From Tropicimonas marinistellae (GTDB lineage Bacteria > Pseudomonadota > Alphaproteobacteria > Rhodobacterales > Rhodobacteraceae), in NCBI RefSeq assembly GCF_001509585.1, contig NZ_LNCI01000003.1:186001-250000 (forward strand): a stretch of DNA of 64,000 nucleotides, in the 5' to 3' direction. Positions 1-8,880 of this stretch are shown here, one piece after another. The translations under genes were made by a program, and so were the position numbers. The notes beneath the pieces are model-generated. The model did no database searches, had not been told where the DNA came from, and saw only the letters and a program-made list of their open reading frames with translations. Numbering within the stretch: position 1 is the first letter of the stretch; each line of letters begins with the position of its first letter.

Positions 1-1032
1 CCAGCCAGCGCTGTCGGTTTTCGTGACCGGAAGCTGGCCCGTTGCCTCGTTGAACATCGTGTTGTTGCCGGCCGTCGAGAGGAATGAGATCCACTTCCAC
101 GCCGCGTCCTTGTCCTCGGCTGTGGAGAAAACGGCTGTGCTCTCGTCACCGAAAGCGGTCCAGTGGCCGCCACCGCATTCGGGCACCGGTGCCGCGGATA
201 CCTTGTCGCCAAGCGCTTCGACCATGCCGTTGGCCGAACCGATGTGGTGGATGGTCATTGCCGTCGTTCCGGCCTTGAAGGCGCCGATGATCTCCTGGAA
301 CCCGTCATTGGGGGCCGAGGGCGGGAACACGCCGTCCTCGCGGAACAGGTCGACGACAAACTTCGTGCCCGCCACGGCGGCTTCGGACTCCATTCCGCTT
401 ACGAGATCGGCCCCTTCACGGCTGAGCGTGAGACTGGCCCAATGGTCGTGCCCGCCCTTGCCGCCCCGAAAGCCGAAGCCATAGACATCCATCTGCCCGT
501 CGCCGTTGGTGTCCCGCGTGAGCGCCTTGGCGACCTCGCGGAATTCGTCGCAGGTCGACGGGACGCCGAGCCCGAGTTCGTCGAACATGTCGGCACGGTA
601 GTAGAGATAGAGCGCGACATACTGCACCGGAAGGTAGTAGTTCTCACCGTCCGCAGCGGCGGTCAGGTCAAGCAGGTTGTCCAGAAGGTCGGCTTTGCCC
701 TCCCAAGCGCCAATTCGCTCTCCGAGCGGCTCCAGTGCGCCCATTTCAAGAAGGCGCGGCTGGGCGAACATCTTGACCATCGCCGCATCCGGCGCGTTGC
801 CACCGACGATCGACGTGTAGAGCGTATCGTAATAGCTGTTCCAGGGGACGTTCTCGGCCTCGATCGTGATGCCGGGATTGGCCTCCTCGAATGCCGCGAC
901 CAATGCGTCCATCGGATTGTCGGCATTGTCGAAATGGTACCAGAAGCGCACCGTGCTGTCGGCGCTGGCAGCACTGGCCGCAAGTGCGAGTATGCTGGCG
1001 GTCAAACCAAGTCTGATAGTCGTGTTCATCAT
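1..1032 (-). CDS. Sugar-type ABC transporter substrate-binding protein, C-terminus cut by window edge
   Basis: Periplasmic binding protein of a carbohydrate-type (CUT1/MalE-like) ABC importer. The start is the first of two adjacent ATGs and is preceded by GGGAGGAAACG. The N-terminus is a signal peptide: a short basic start, a hydrophobic stretch and an Ala-rich AxA-type cleavage region at about residue 24. The mature protein opens with VRFWYHFDN and EEANPGITIEAENVPW, the usual first strand and lobe of extracellular solute-binding family 1. A stretch reading DTNGDGQMDVYGFGF is also typical of the family. The frame is open for all 344 codons to base 1, so the stop and any permease genes lie outside the window. 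It follows the hydrolase and GntR genes on the same strand, and its ATPase partner is probably the divergent gene at 2795. The substrate cannot be read from the sequence. Confidence 0.9.
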   Translation of the reverse strand, partial: MMNTTIRLGLTASILALAASAASADSTVRFWYHFDNADNPMDALVAAFEEANPGITIEAENVPWNSYYDTLYTSIVGGNAPDAAMVKMFAQPRLLEMGALEPLGERIGAWEGKADLLDNLLDLTAAADGENYYLPVQYVALYLYYRADMFDELGLGVPSTCDEFREVAKALTRDTNGDGQMDVYGFGFRGGKGGHDHWASLTLSREGADLVSGMESEAAVAGTKFVVDLFREDGVFPPSAPNDGFQEIIGAFKAGTTAMTIHHIGSANGMVEALGDKVSAAPVPECGGGHWTAFGDESTAVFSTAEDKDAAWKWISFLSTAGNNTMFNEATGQLPVTKTDSAGW

Positions 1033-1059
1033 CGTTTCCTCCCTTTGATGACTGTCCGT

Positions 1060-1968
1060 TCAGGCGATCACCTCCCGGAACGCCTCGCCCGCCCGCTCGA
1101 ATGCTTCTGTCGCTTCGGGCAGGGCATTTCCCATCTGCATGAACCCGTGGATCACGCCTCGGCAAAGATCATATCGGTCACTGCGTCCCACGGCCTTCAG
1201 GCGCGCCACCAGCAACTCGGTGTCGGATCGCAGCGGGTCGAGTTCCGCCGCGTTGAGATAGAGGAGGGGCAGACGCGCGAGCTCGCTGTCGGTGGCGCAG
1301 AGCGGAGCCACAAGGGGGTCAGCCCGATCTTCGGGTTGGGCGTACAGGTTCCAGTAGGCACGCATTCCCGCCCGCGTCAGGCCCGGTCCATCGGCCTGCT
1401 CGATATAGGAGTCCGTCTCGAAATCGGCGCCATAAACACCGTAGAACAGCAGAGCCGTCGCGGGCATCTCGCGCCGTTCGGCAAGGAGCCGTAGCATGAG
1501 TGCGAGGCAGAGGTTCGCCCCCGCGCTGTCCCCGGCAAGACTCCACCGCCGGTCCCGCGGGCGCGCCTCCCACGCCGCCAGACAATCGTCGAGGCCGAGG
1601 GGGTAGGGATGCTCGGGCGCGAGTCGATAATCGAATGTCAGAACCGGCGCCCGGCACGCGTTCGCCAACCGCCGGGCCGCGCCTTCGTGGGTCGCAGGTG
1701 AACAGAAGGCCCAGCCACCGCCATGAACCTGCAGGATCGCATCGCTGCCCTCGTCGTTGTCGGGAACGACGAGACGCGATGGCATGCCCGCGTGCAGGAC
1801 GGTCCGTGCCTCTGCCATCTCGGGCAGGTCTTCGTTCCAGCGAAGGTTGTTAAGCAGAGACAATGAACGCCCATGCATGGGCTCCACGTCCGTCGGGTGC
1901 GGCAGCCCGGCATCCTCGATTTCGAGCCTCTTCAGGACCGCCTTCATGGACGGGCTCGGATGTCTCAT
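1060..1968 (-). CDS. Alpha/beta hydrolase, hormone-sensitive-lipase type
   Basis: Esterase or lipase-like hydrolase of about 302 residues. It carries the oxyanion-hole motif HGGGWAF near residue 80 and the nucleophile elbow GDSAG. The acidic member of the triad is probably in AAELDPLRSD, and the histidine in GVIHGFM near the C-terminus. This order is that of the HSL/acetyl-esterase family. The ATG chosen overlaps the stop of the upstream GntR gene in an ATGA arrangement, so the two are translationally coupled. The reading frame remains open further upstream, but that part lies inside the GntR gene. The gene sits 28 bp upstream of the ABC binding protein, which suggests it removes an acyl or lactone group from the imported compound. 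That role is inference. Confidence 0.88.
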   Translation of the reverse strand: MRHPSPSMKAVLKRLEIEDAGLPHPTDVEPMHGRSLSLLNNLRWNEDLPEMAEARTVLHAGMPSRLVVPDNDEGSDAILQVHGGGWAFCSPATHEGAARRLANACRAPVLTFDYRLAPEHPYPLGLDDCLAAWEARPRDRRWSLAGDSAGANLCLALMLRLLAERREMPATALLFYGVYGADFETDSYIEQADGPGLTRAGMRAYWNLYAQPEDRADPLVAPLCATDSELARLPLLYLNAAELDPLRSDTELLVARLKAVGRSDRYDLCRGVIHGFMQMGNALPEATEAFERAGEAFREVIA

Positions 1969-2696
1969 TGGGCGCTCCGCCCCGTCAGATCGGGGCCGAA
2001 ATCCACGATGGTTGAAATATGGTGGCGCAACACATCCACGAGCCGGGCCGGGTCCCGGGCACGCAGCGCATCCAGGATCGGAACATGTCGTTCCGCGGTT
2101 TCCTCCAGATCCCGCTGTTGTCCGGAGTTCATGATCTTGAACCGGTGCACATGAACAAGACATCGGCGAAGGACCGGAGTCACAAGCGGCAGGTCCGCTG
2201 CCTCGAACAGGGTGAGGTGGAATGCCCGGTCATGCGCCGCCAGATCGTACTCGTCCGCATCGCGCGCCGCGTTTCGCATGTCGTTGAGCTTGTCGTGCAG
2301 GATCTCGTAAAGGTCTCCACCGGCCATACTCATCAGCCGATCGATACTGTCGCATTCGATGCTCAACCGAAGCGCGATCAATACGCGTGCGTCGGCCGAG
2401 CGGCATGGCGCGACCGACGTTCCCCGGCGCGGCCGCCGCGCGACCAAGCCCTCCTCGTTGAGCCGCATCAGGGCTTCCCGGACAGTGCTCTGACTACAAT
2501 CGAAACGCTCAGCGAGATCCAGTTCGATCAGGGCGCTTTCCGGCTCGGCAAGGCCGAGAACGATTTCCCGCTGCAATTCGTCGAACACCGTCTCGCTCCG
2601 CCGGCCGGATGATCTCGCGGCGGCGTCGCTGGCAGTGTGGCGATAGGTGGTTGGGGAAACCATCGCTGTTCTGCGCCCTCTCCCTACAGGTTCCAT
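1965..2696 (-). CDS. GntR-family regulator, FadR/FCD subfamily
   Basis: Transcriptional regulator of about 243 residues. A winged helix at roughly residues 35-95 has the usual GntR signature (AERFDCSQSTVREALMRL, then GLVARRPRRGTSV). An all-helical FCD effector domain follows, in which D and H residues of the metal or acid pocket are visible (HDRAFHLTLFEA, then HVPILDAL and LRHHI). The ATG at 2696 is used. An internal ATG at 2663 lies 12 bases after a GGGAGAGGG stretch and is a real alternative. The gene is first in the leftward operon with the hydrolase and ABC binding protein, and divergent from the ABC ATPase. Two copies of a TTATCGATAA palindrome just upstream are the likely binding sites. 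The ligand is probably the transported organic acid or sugar acid. Confidence 0.9.
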   Translation of the reverse strand: MEPVGRGRRTAMVSPTTYRHTASDAAARSSGRRSETVFDELQREIVLGLAEPESALIELDLAERFDCSQSTVREALMRLNEEGLVARRPRRGTSVAPCRSADARVLIALRLSIECDSIDRLMSMAGGDLYEILHDKLNDMRNAARDADEYDLAAHDRAFHLTLFEAADLPLVTPVLRRCLVHVHRFKIMNSGQQRDLEETAERHVPILDALRARDPARLVDVLRHHISTIVDFGPDLTGRSAQ

Positions 2697-2708
2697 CTTG
2701 CGTGTTGA

Positions 2709-2737
2709 TTATCGATAACAAGCAAATTATCGATAAT
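2709..2737. promoter_or_regulatory. Twin TTATCGATAA palindromes, probable GntR operator
   Basis: Two perfect 10-bp palindromes, TTATCGATAA at 2709-2718 and 2727-2736, lie 18 bp apart start to start in the 98-bp gap between the divergent GntR and ABC ATPase genes. The second extends to the 12-bp palindrome ATTATCGATAAT. The surrounding DNA is GC-rich, so two AT-rich copies stand out. Position and symmetry fit an operator for the adjacent FCD-type GntR protein controlling both directions. That assignment is inference. Confidence 0.6.
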
Positions 2738-2794
2738 GCAATGGTGAATTTCGCGTGAACCGGCCCGCGGGCTGTCAGGATGAGAGGAGCGACG

Positions 2795-3871
2795 ATGGCT
2801 GAGGTGCGGCTGGAAGGGATCGTCAAGGACTACGGAGGATTCCGCGCAATCCACGATGTGGACCTCGATGTCGCCGACGGCGAGTTCGTCGTCTTGGTGG
2901 GTCCGTCCGGTTGTGGCAAGTCCACCTTGTTGCGAATGATTGCGGGGCTGGAAGAGATCTCGGGGGGGCGGTTGCTGATCAGCGAGCGGTTCGTCAACGA
3001 GGTAGAGCCACGCGACCGCGACGTGGCGATGGTCTTTCAGGACTACGCGCTCTATCCCCAAATGACGATTGCCGAAAACATCGGTTTCGGGCTGCGAATG
3101 CGCGACTGGAAGAAGTCCGACATAGAACGAAAGGTCCTCGAATGCGCCCGAATACTGCAGATCGAGCCGCTGCTTGAGCGGCGGCCGGCGCAACTCTCCG
3201 GCGGTCAGAGACAACGGGCCGCCATGGGCCGGGCGATCGTGCGCGACCCATCGGTTTTCCTTTTCGACGAGCCCCTGTCAAACCTCGATGCCAAGCTTCG
3301 CGTCGAGATGCGCACCCAGATCAAACGCCTTCATGCAATGCTTGGAACCACGACCATCTACGTGACGCATGACCAGACGGAGGCGATGACGTTGGCAGAT
3401 CGCGTGGTGGTTCTTGACGCTGGGCGCGTGGTGCAACAAGGACACCCGCTTGAACTCTATGATCGGCCCAATTGCCGCTTTGTGGGGGAGTTCATCGGTT
3501 CGCCGCAGATGAATATCCTCGATGCGGTTGTCGACCGAAACGAACGACAGACCGTTCTGCGCTTCGGATCAACATCCGTTCCCACAGCGGACCTTCCCCT
3601 TCGGACGGGCGCGCACGTGGACGTTGGTATTCGCCCCGAGCACATTTACTGGACCTCTGTCGACGACGGCCTTTTGACACCGAAAGTGGATGTCTACGAA
3701 CCGCTGGGATCGGACACGATGGCGATCTGCGATCTTGAAGGCCAGGAAGTGACGGCCCGTCTTGACCCCAAGGTCCGGATCAAACCCGCCGAACGCATCG
3801 GTCTGGGGTTCGATGCCAGCAGTCTTCACTTCTTCGATCCACAGGATGGGGTACGGATCGATCCTGTCTGA
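2795..3871 (+). CDS. ABC transporter ATP-binding protein, MalK/UgpC type
   Basis: ATPase of a carbohydrate ABC importer, 358 residues. Walker A is GPSGCGKSTLLRMIAGLE, the signature is LSGGQRQRAAMGRAI, Walker B is VFLFDEPLSNLDAKLR, and the switch histidine is in YVTHDQTEAMTLADR. A C-terminal TOBE/regulatory extension follows (GIRPEHIYW region), as in MalK and UgpC, so the subunit probably energises a CUT1 sugar importer. The ATG at 2795 is chosen because GAGAGGAGCGACG precedes it; an in-frame ATG at 2780 has no such site. It is transcribed away from the GntR/hydrolase/binding-protein genes and probably works with them, with permeases expected beyond the left edge. Confidence 0.93.
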   Translation: MAEVRLEGIVKDYGGFRAIHDVDLDVADGEFVVLVGPSGCGKSTLLRMIAGLEEISGGRLLISERFVNEVEPRDRDVAMVFQDYALYPQMTIAENIGFGLRMRDWKKSDIERKVLECARILQIEPLLERRPAQLSGGQRQRAAMGRAIVRDPSVFLFDEPLSNLDAKLRVEMRTQIKRLHAMLGTTTIYVTHDQTEAMTLADRVVVLDAGRVVQQGHPLELYDRPNCRFVGEFIGSPQMNILDAVVDRNERQTVLRFGSTSVPTADLPLRTGAHVDVGIRPEHIYWTSVDDGLLTPKVDVYEPLGSDTMAICDLEGQEVTARLDPKVRIKPAERIGLGFDASSLHFFDPQDGVRIDPV

Positions 3872-4131
3872 TCGCGCAGTATCGTGGCGGCAGGTCCGTC
3901 GCTCAGGTGTTGGCCCCCGGAACGATACGTCGACAGGCTGCGCACGCGTGATCGAGGTAACCTGCTGCCCGGCGCATTGCCCAGGCCCCTTCTCAAATCT
4001 CCTGATAAGCTCCAGCATTGTGAGTGCGTCAGTCTCAACCCGGCGCGGTTGGAAAAACCGGCCCTCGTAAGCCGCCGCGACATATCGTTTTCCGATCTGT
4101 CGACTGGCATCCCGCAGACTTGGAGAAGGTC

Positions 4132-5421
4132 ATGAACCTTGCGCGACTATCAGCTGAAGCCAATGACCGAGGAAGGCCGATCAGGGCCGGATTGATCGGG
4201 GCTGGCAAGTTCGGCTCAATGTTCCTTTGCCAGGTACCCGGCATCCCGGGCTTGGACGTCACCGCCATCGCCGATCTGGACACCGCTCGGGCGCACACCG
4301 CCTGCCGTACCGTTGGATGGGACGAGGACCGGGTCGCCGCGACGGCGTTTCTCGACAATGGAGCCGATCTGGCAGCGCGCTCCGACGTCGATGTCGTGAT
4401 CGAAGCGACTGGAAATCCGTACGCCGGCATTGCCAATGCGCGCGCCGCGATCGCTTCGGGAAAGCACGTGGTGATGGTCAGTGTCGAGGCGGATGTTCTG
4501 GCAGGGCCCGTGCTCGCGGCCGAAGCCGCGTCTGCGGGCGTTTGTTACTCGATGGCGTATGGAGACCAGCCGGCATTGGTGTCCGAGATGGTCGACTGGG
4601 CGCGCGCGGCGGGGTTTCGGGTGGCGGCTGCGGGAAAAGGCACCAAGTACCTGCCGGCGTACCATGCCGTGACGCCTGACCACGTCTGGGAACACTACGG
4701 CTTGACGCCCCAGGAGGCGGCGGCGGCGGGCATGAACCCACAGATGTTCAACTCCTTCCTCGACGGCACGAAGAGCGCGATCGAAATGGTGGCCATCGCG
4801 AATTCCTGCGGGCTGGATGTTCCGGCGGGCGGCCTTGCGTTTCCGCCATGCGGTGTGGACGATCTCGCCCACGTGTTGCGGCCCCGCGCCGTGGGCGGGC
4901 TGCTGGATGCGGCCGGAATGGTGGAAACCGTGTCATCGCTGGAACGCGATGGCCGGCCCGTGTTCCGCGACCTGCGATGGGGCGTGTACGTCGTGCTTGA
5001 GGCCCCGAACACCTACGCCGCTGCTTGTTTTCGGCAGTACGGGCTTCCTACCGACACGACCGGGCGTTTTGCGGCGATGTACAAGCCCTACCACCTTATC
5101 GGGCTGGAACTCTCGATTTCGGTGCTGAGCTGTGCGTTGCGGGGGGAGCCGACCGGCTGCCCAAGAGAAATGCGCGGGACGGTGGCGTCCATAGCCAAAC
5201 GCGACATGAAGGCCGGCGAGGTGCTTGATGGCGAGGGAGGGTACACGGTTTGGGGCAAGGCGCTTCCCATTGCCCGCGCTGGCCGGGCTTTGCCGATCGG
5301 CTTGGCCCATGGGGTGCGCCTCACACGCGACATCGGCGTGGGCGAGATGCTCATGATGGACGATGTGGAACTTCGGGACGACGCCGCGACGAAGCTGTAC
5401 AGGTCGATGCTGGCAGGATGA
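4132..5421 (+). CDS. NAD(P)-binding oxidoreductase with C-terminal SAF domain
   Basis: Protein of 429 residues. The N-terminus has a dinucleotide-binding Rossmann motif (AGLIGAGKFGSMF) followed by ADLD, and a middle region with DVVIEATGNP resembles homoserine dehydrogenase and other GFO-like folds. The C-terminal part (from about AKRDMKAGEVLDGEGGYTVW to VELRDDAATKLY) is a SAF-like domain, seen also in sialic acid synthase and FlgA-type proteins. Family members of this architecture occur with sugar-acid or polyol catabolic loci, but the reaction here cannot be assigned. GGAGAAGG immediately precedes the ATG; the frame is open upstream without a comparable site. It lies 260 bp after the ABC ATPase on the same strand and probably acts on the imported compound. 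Confidence 0.8.
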   Translation: MNLARLSAEANDRGRPIRAGLIGAGKFGSMFLCQVPGIPGLDVTAIADLDTARAHTACRTVGWDEDRVAATAFLDNGADLAARSDVDVVIEATGNPYAGIANARAAIASGKHVVMVSVEADVLAGPVLAAEAASAGVCYSMAYGDQPALVSEMVDWARAAGFRVAAAGKGTKYLPAYHAVTPDHVWEHYGLTPQEAAAAGMNPQMFNSFLDGTKSAIEMVAIANSCGLDVPAGGLAFPPCGVDDLAHVLRPRAVGGLLDAAGMVETVSSLERDGRPVFRDLRWGVYVVLEAPNTYAAACFRQYGLPTDTTGRFAAMYKPYHLIGLELSISVLSCALRGEPTGCPREMRGTVASIAKRDMKAGEVLDGEGGYTVWGKALPIARAGRALPIGLAHGVRLTRDIGVGEMLMMDDVELRDDAATKLYRSMLAG

Positions 5422-6563
5422 CATCCCGACGGCCGTCCACGCGGGGCCGGTGTTCCGAATAGGAGCTCAGGGGGTGACCGGCGTCACCGCGCAGGGAGGT
5501 CGCGCGATGCCTGCAAGATCGGGCTGGTCGCGACGATCCCCGCGTTCGGCGGCCGGGAGGCTGGCCACGAGCGGGCTCACGAGATCGACCGGTTTGCCTG
5601 CCTCATGCGTCGGCGCGCCGGCCCGGATCGGAGTGGCGACCTCGAACCGGGTGGCCGCGTGTCTCACGGTGAGACAGGAACCCACGCAAAACACTTCAAT
5701 GGGTTACGAGGCGGGATTCACCGATCCTTAAGGATTGGGCGCCGCTGATCGCCGCCAGAGCTGCGGAGGGTGCGCGCCCCGCGCGATGCCTTGTGCAGTG
5801 TCGGGGCACTGGCGGCGACGCCCCTTTCCGCGCTGGGAGGGCGGACCCCGGTGTCCGGTGTGAGAGCGTCGCGCCGCGCCGTCATTTCTCGAAGGCGGGT
5901 CGGGCAGATCGCCGGTTCCTTCTGGCGCGGCGCAAGCATCCGTTCGGCCATCCTGAGCGGGGTGGGGGACAGCGCCTGCCGCAGTGGAGGTGCACCTGCT
6001 TGCGGGTGGCGACGGCCTTCGCCACGTCGGCGCGGCTGGTGATCGGCCACGTCGCGATGGTGGCGAACGGCCCGCGCAATTTCCGGACGGCTTCGTGACC
6101 GGGGCGCGCGACAAGAGGGCCGCGGTGTCGCTCTGGACGAATGTCCAGCGCCGGGGGCGGCACGCAGCTGAGCCTTCAACGACCGCCACGCCCCTATCTC
6201 GCCGGAGATCGATGGCGATCCTGGCACTGTCGTAATGATCCTCGACGGGAAGGGGCCGACGAAGCCCGAGGAAATCGGACTCTGGTGGGCGCCATGGCCG
6301 GATGGCGTGACGTTTGTGCGATGACGTGTGTCGGGCACAATGGCGTTGCGTGGGGCGCCGCCTGACGGCCGCGACCGGGGTCATTCAAAGCGCGCCCGAA
6401 GAGTATGGGGTCCCTTGCGAAGGGCCTGCCGTCACACGATCAAGGGACGGGAAGCCGACACTCCGACAACACCCCGGACCCGCTTTGAGGTGGGGTTGGG
6501 GCGTATTTGGTCCGCGGGACGAACCGGCAAAGAGCCGATTTGTCGATTATACTCAATAGGTGG
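5422..6563. other. Gene-poor region, no supported gene
   Basis: About 1.1 kb between the SAF oxidoreductase and the tRNA. Several overlapping open frames exist on both strands, but all are short, Arg/Pro/Ala-rich, lack ribosome-binding sites and resemble no family I recognise. Two near-perfect palindromes are visible. One is TGTCTCAC-G-GTGAGACA at 5660-5676, and the other is ATCCTTAAGGAT at 5724-5735. The segment may hold decayed coding sequence, but I cannot identify its source. Confidence 0.5.
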
Positions 6564-6653
6564 TGGCGGAGACGAAGGGATTCGAACCCTCGAGACGGTT
6601 TCCCGCCTACTCCCTTAGCAGGGGAGCGCCTTCGACCACTCGGCCACGTCTCC
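6564..6653 (-). tRNA. tRNA-Ser (anticodon GCU)
   Basis: Read on the minus strand, the gene starts GGAGACG and ends CGTCTCC-G-CCA, giving a 7-bp acceptor stem with an encoded CCA end. The anticodon loop is CTGCTAA within stems CCC/GGG, so the anticodon is GCT, decoding AGC/AGU serine. A long variable arm follows (type II tRNA), then the T-loop GGTTCGAATCC. The length of 90 nt suits tRNA-Ser. It stands alone between two gene-poor stretches. Confidence 0.96.
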
Positions 6654-6661
6654 GTCGACCC

Positions 6662-6690
6662 GTATAGCCGGGCAACCGCAGGAAACTCAA
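6662..6690 (-). promoter_or_regulatory. Probable housekeeping promoter of tRNA-Ser
   Basis: On the minus strand, TTGAGT (6685-6690) and CTATAC (6662-6667) are separated by exactly 17 bases, and the tRNA 5' end lies 8 bases after the -10-like element. This matches a sigma70-type promoter driving the tRNA. Confidence 0.55.
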
Positions 6691-7547
6691 GGCGAAATTG
6701 TCGGCATCTCCCCGGGACGCCGGGAGGGTGTCAAACCCTTGAAATGGCGTCGAAAGGCGCCCAGCGGGGGCAAGGATTCGACGACGGGACGTGCCGGAAT
6801 GACAGAATTCACGGCGATCCACGGGATATCCGGCGCGGTCCCGCTGTGCGTTGCGGCGCAGGCATTCCGCCGATTCTGGGGCTGGGCGTCGCGATACTTG
6901 CGGCGATCACGGCCCTGCACGACTTGCTCGCCCGGGCAGAGGGCGCGGGGCTCCTGGAATGGGACGGCATTCATGCCGCAAAGGGGCGCTTGCGCGGCAA
7001 GGCAGCGTGTGGCGCCGTCCCGGAGGTGGGGAAAGGGGGCGATGTGGCGGTGAAACCCAGTTGCGTTTCTTGGACGGATGTCAGGAAGCTGCCGGTTTGC
7101 GTGCCGCCCCGTACCACAGCATCGCGCAAGGCCGGTCAAATCCCGGTCGTCTGCCTTGCCGGGCCGCAATGGCGGGGCGGATGGCAATCGCGCCGAGTTC
7201 ATGACGTGACTCCGGTTTTCGGAACTTCACACCGAGGCCGGTGTGGCCCCGTGGCGGTGGGGGCAGGACTGCGATTATCTGACGGGCTACCGGCGTGAGC
7301 GCGTCCGCGCGTGGCCAGTGGTCTCAACAGGCACGTCGTGGTGGGTTTACTGCGACGTCGAAGGTGCCGCAGCGCCGACGTTTGAAGCGTTCGTCGCCCG
7401 TCTGGAGCCTTGGCGAGCGACGCGGTGCGAAAAGGTACGAAGCCCGATTGCGGTGCGGCACCGTCGAACAATCCGAACCGCGATGCTGCCGTCGCGGATG
7501 CGGGCGGGGAGCCTGCCTCTGGCGTCTTGCTCCCTATGATAGGGGCG
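6691..7547. other. Gene-poor region between tRNA-Ser and puuD, no supported gene
   Basis: About 0.86 kb. Open frames on both strands overlap one another, lack convincing ribosome-binding sites and show no recognisable motif. A 98-codon frame at 7243-7539 on the plus strand was considered and not accepted. The end of the region abuts the puuD stop, but no clear intrinsic terminator with a T-run was found for it. Confidence 0.5.
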
Positions 7548-8780
7548 TCAGCCGCCTGCCACGTCGCGATACCAAGCGACGATATAGGCGCGGTATTCCG
7601 CATCCATCTCGATCGCGTTCGGGGGCGGCATGGCATGCGAGATACCGGCCTGCAGGTAGATCTGCTTCGCGTGGCGCGCGACATCGGCCTCGGTTTCGAG
7701 CACGACGCCCTTTGGCGGGGCGATGATCCCGTCCCATGCCGGTTCGCGGGCATGGCACATGGAGCAGTTCCCGGTTACGGCGTAGAATGCCTCCTCGAAA
7801 CTCTCGGCCGAGGCGAATTTCTGCTCGTACGGGGTGAGTGCGCGGGCCTCGGACTCCTCGTAGCTGTCCATGCCGGGAACGGTCGAGAGCCAGGCGATGA
7901 CGACCATGATGATCGCGGTGGCGAGCCAGGTCCAGGTCGGGCCCTTTCCGGTCGCATGCATGGTGTTGAAGTAATGCCGGATCGTGACGCCGGTCAGGAA
8001 GATCAGGCTGGCGATGATCCAGGCATACTGGGTTCCGAATGCCAGCGGATAGTGGTTGCTCAGCATCAGGAACACGACCGGCAGGGTCAGGTAGTTGTTG
8101 TGGGTCGAGCGCACCTTGGCGATCTTGCCGTATTTCGCATCCGGCGTGCGCCCGGCCTTGAGGTCTTCCACGACGATGCGCTGGTTGGGCATGATCTGGA
8201 AGAAGACGTTGGCTGTCATGATCGTCGCTGTGAAGGCGCCGAGGTGCAGCAGGGCCGCGCGACCGGTGAAGATCTGGTTGTAGCCCCAGGACATGATGAC
8301 CAGGATCACGAAGAGGATCAGCATCAGCAGCGTCGGCTGCTCGCTCAGCTTCGACTTGCACATCGCGTCATAGGCCAGCCAGCCGATGGTCAGGGAACCG
8401 CCGGAGATCAGGATGCCTTGCCACAGGGCAAGATCGGCTTTCGTGGGGTCCAGCAGGTAGAGCTCGCCGCCGACCCAGTACATGATCATCATCAGCGCGG
8501 CGCCGGAGAGCCATGTCGTGTAGCTCTGCCATTTGTGCCAGGTGAGGTGTTCGGGCATTTCCGCCGGTGCGACGAGGTACTTGACGGTGTGGTAGAAGCC
8601 GCCGCCGTGCACCTCCCATTCCTCGCCATGCGCCCCTTGGGGCAGCGACGGGTTGGGCTTCAGCATCAGGTCGAGGGCGATGAAGTAGAACGATGCGCCG
8701 ATCCACGCCATCGCGGTTATGACGTGGAGCCAGCGGACCGCGAAGGCGACCCAATCCCACATGACGGCCAGATCGTACAT
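7548..8780 (-). CDS. puuD: Membrane urate hydroxylase with C-terminal cytochrome c domain (PuuD)
   Basis: Oxidises urate to 5-hydroxyisourate in the cytoplasmic membrane. The 410-residue protein starts with several hydrophobic segments (the WVAFAVRWLHVITAMAWIGA region, and others near 120-170, 180-200, 255-270 and 285-300). It ends in a cytochrome c domain with the haem-binding motif CSMCH at residues 339-343 and a later methionine-containing stretch (ISHAMPPPNA) that could be the distal ligand. This fusion of a membrane domain and cytochrome c is the PuuD architecture described as bacterial urate oxidase. The ATG at 8780 has GGGAGA upstream; an upstream in-frame ATG at 8813 lacks one. It is divergent from a LysR regulator and next to genes for the following steps. 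Confidence 0.92.
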   Translation of the reverse strand: MYDLAVMWDWVAFAVRWLHVITAMAWIGASFYFIALDLMLKPNPSLPQGAHGEEWEVHGGGFYHTVKYLVAPAEMPEHLTWHKWQSYTTWLSGAALMMIMYWVGGELYLLDPTKADLALWQGILISGGSLTIGWLAYDAMCKSKLSEQPTLLMLILFVILVIMSWGYNQIFTGRAALLHLGAFTATIMTANVFFQIMPNQRIVVEDLKAGRTPDAKYGKIAKVRSTHNNYLTLPVVFLMLSNHYPLAFGTQYAWIIASLIFLTGVTIRHYFNTMHATGKGPTWTWLATAIIMVVIAWLSTVPGMDSYEESEARALTPYEQKFASAESFEEAFYAVTGNCSMCHAREPAWDGIIAPPKGVVLETEADVARHAKQIYLQAGISHAMPPPNAIEMDAEYRAYIVAWYRDVAGG

Positions 8781-8880
8781 GGCGTGTCTCCCAAGCTTTG
8801 TCTTCCGGGTCACACTAGGCGAGTCGCGTTTGTTCCGGTATTCCTAACAAAAGCCAAGCTGCGTCAAAAAAATCGGAACA

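Noticed and set aside
5718-6384. Several overlapping leftward frames of 90-218 codons
   Set aside because: They lie in all three frames, are Arg/Pro-rich and match no transposase or phage family I can recognise. They are recorded only as possible decayed DNA.
7243-7539. 98-codon frame before puuD
   Set aside because: No ribosome-binding site, no motif, and an Arg-rich tail; not supportable as a gene.
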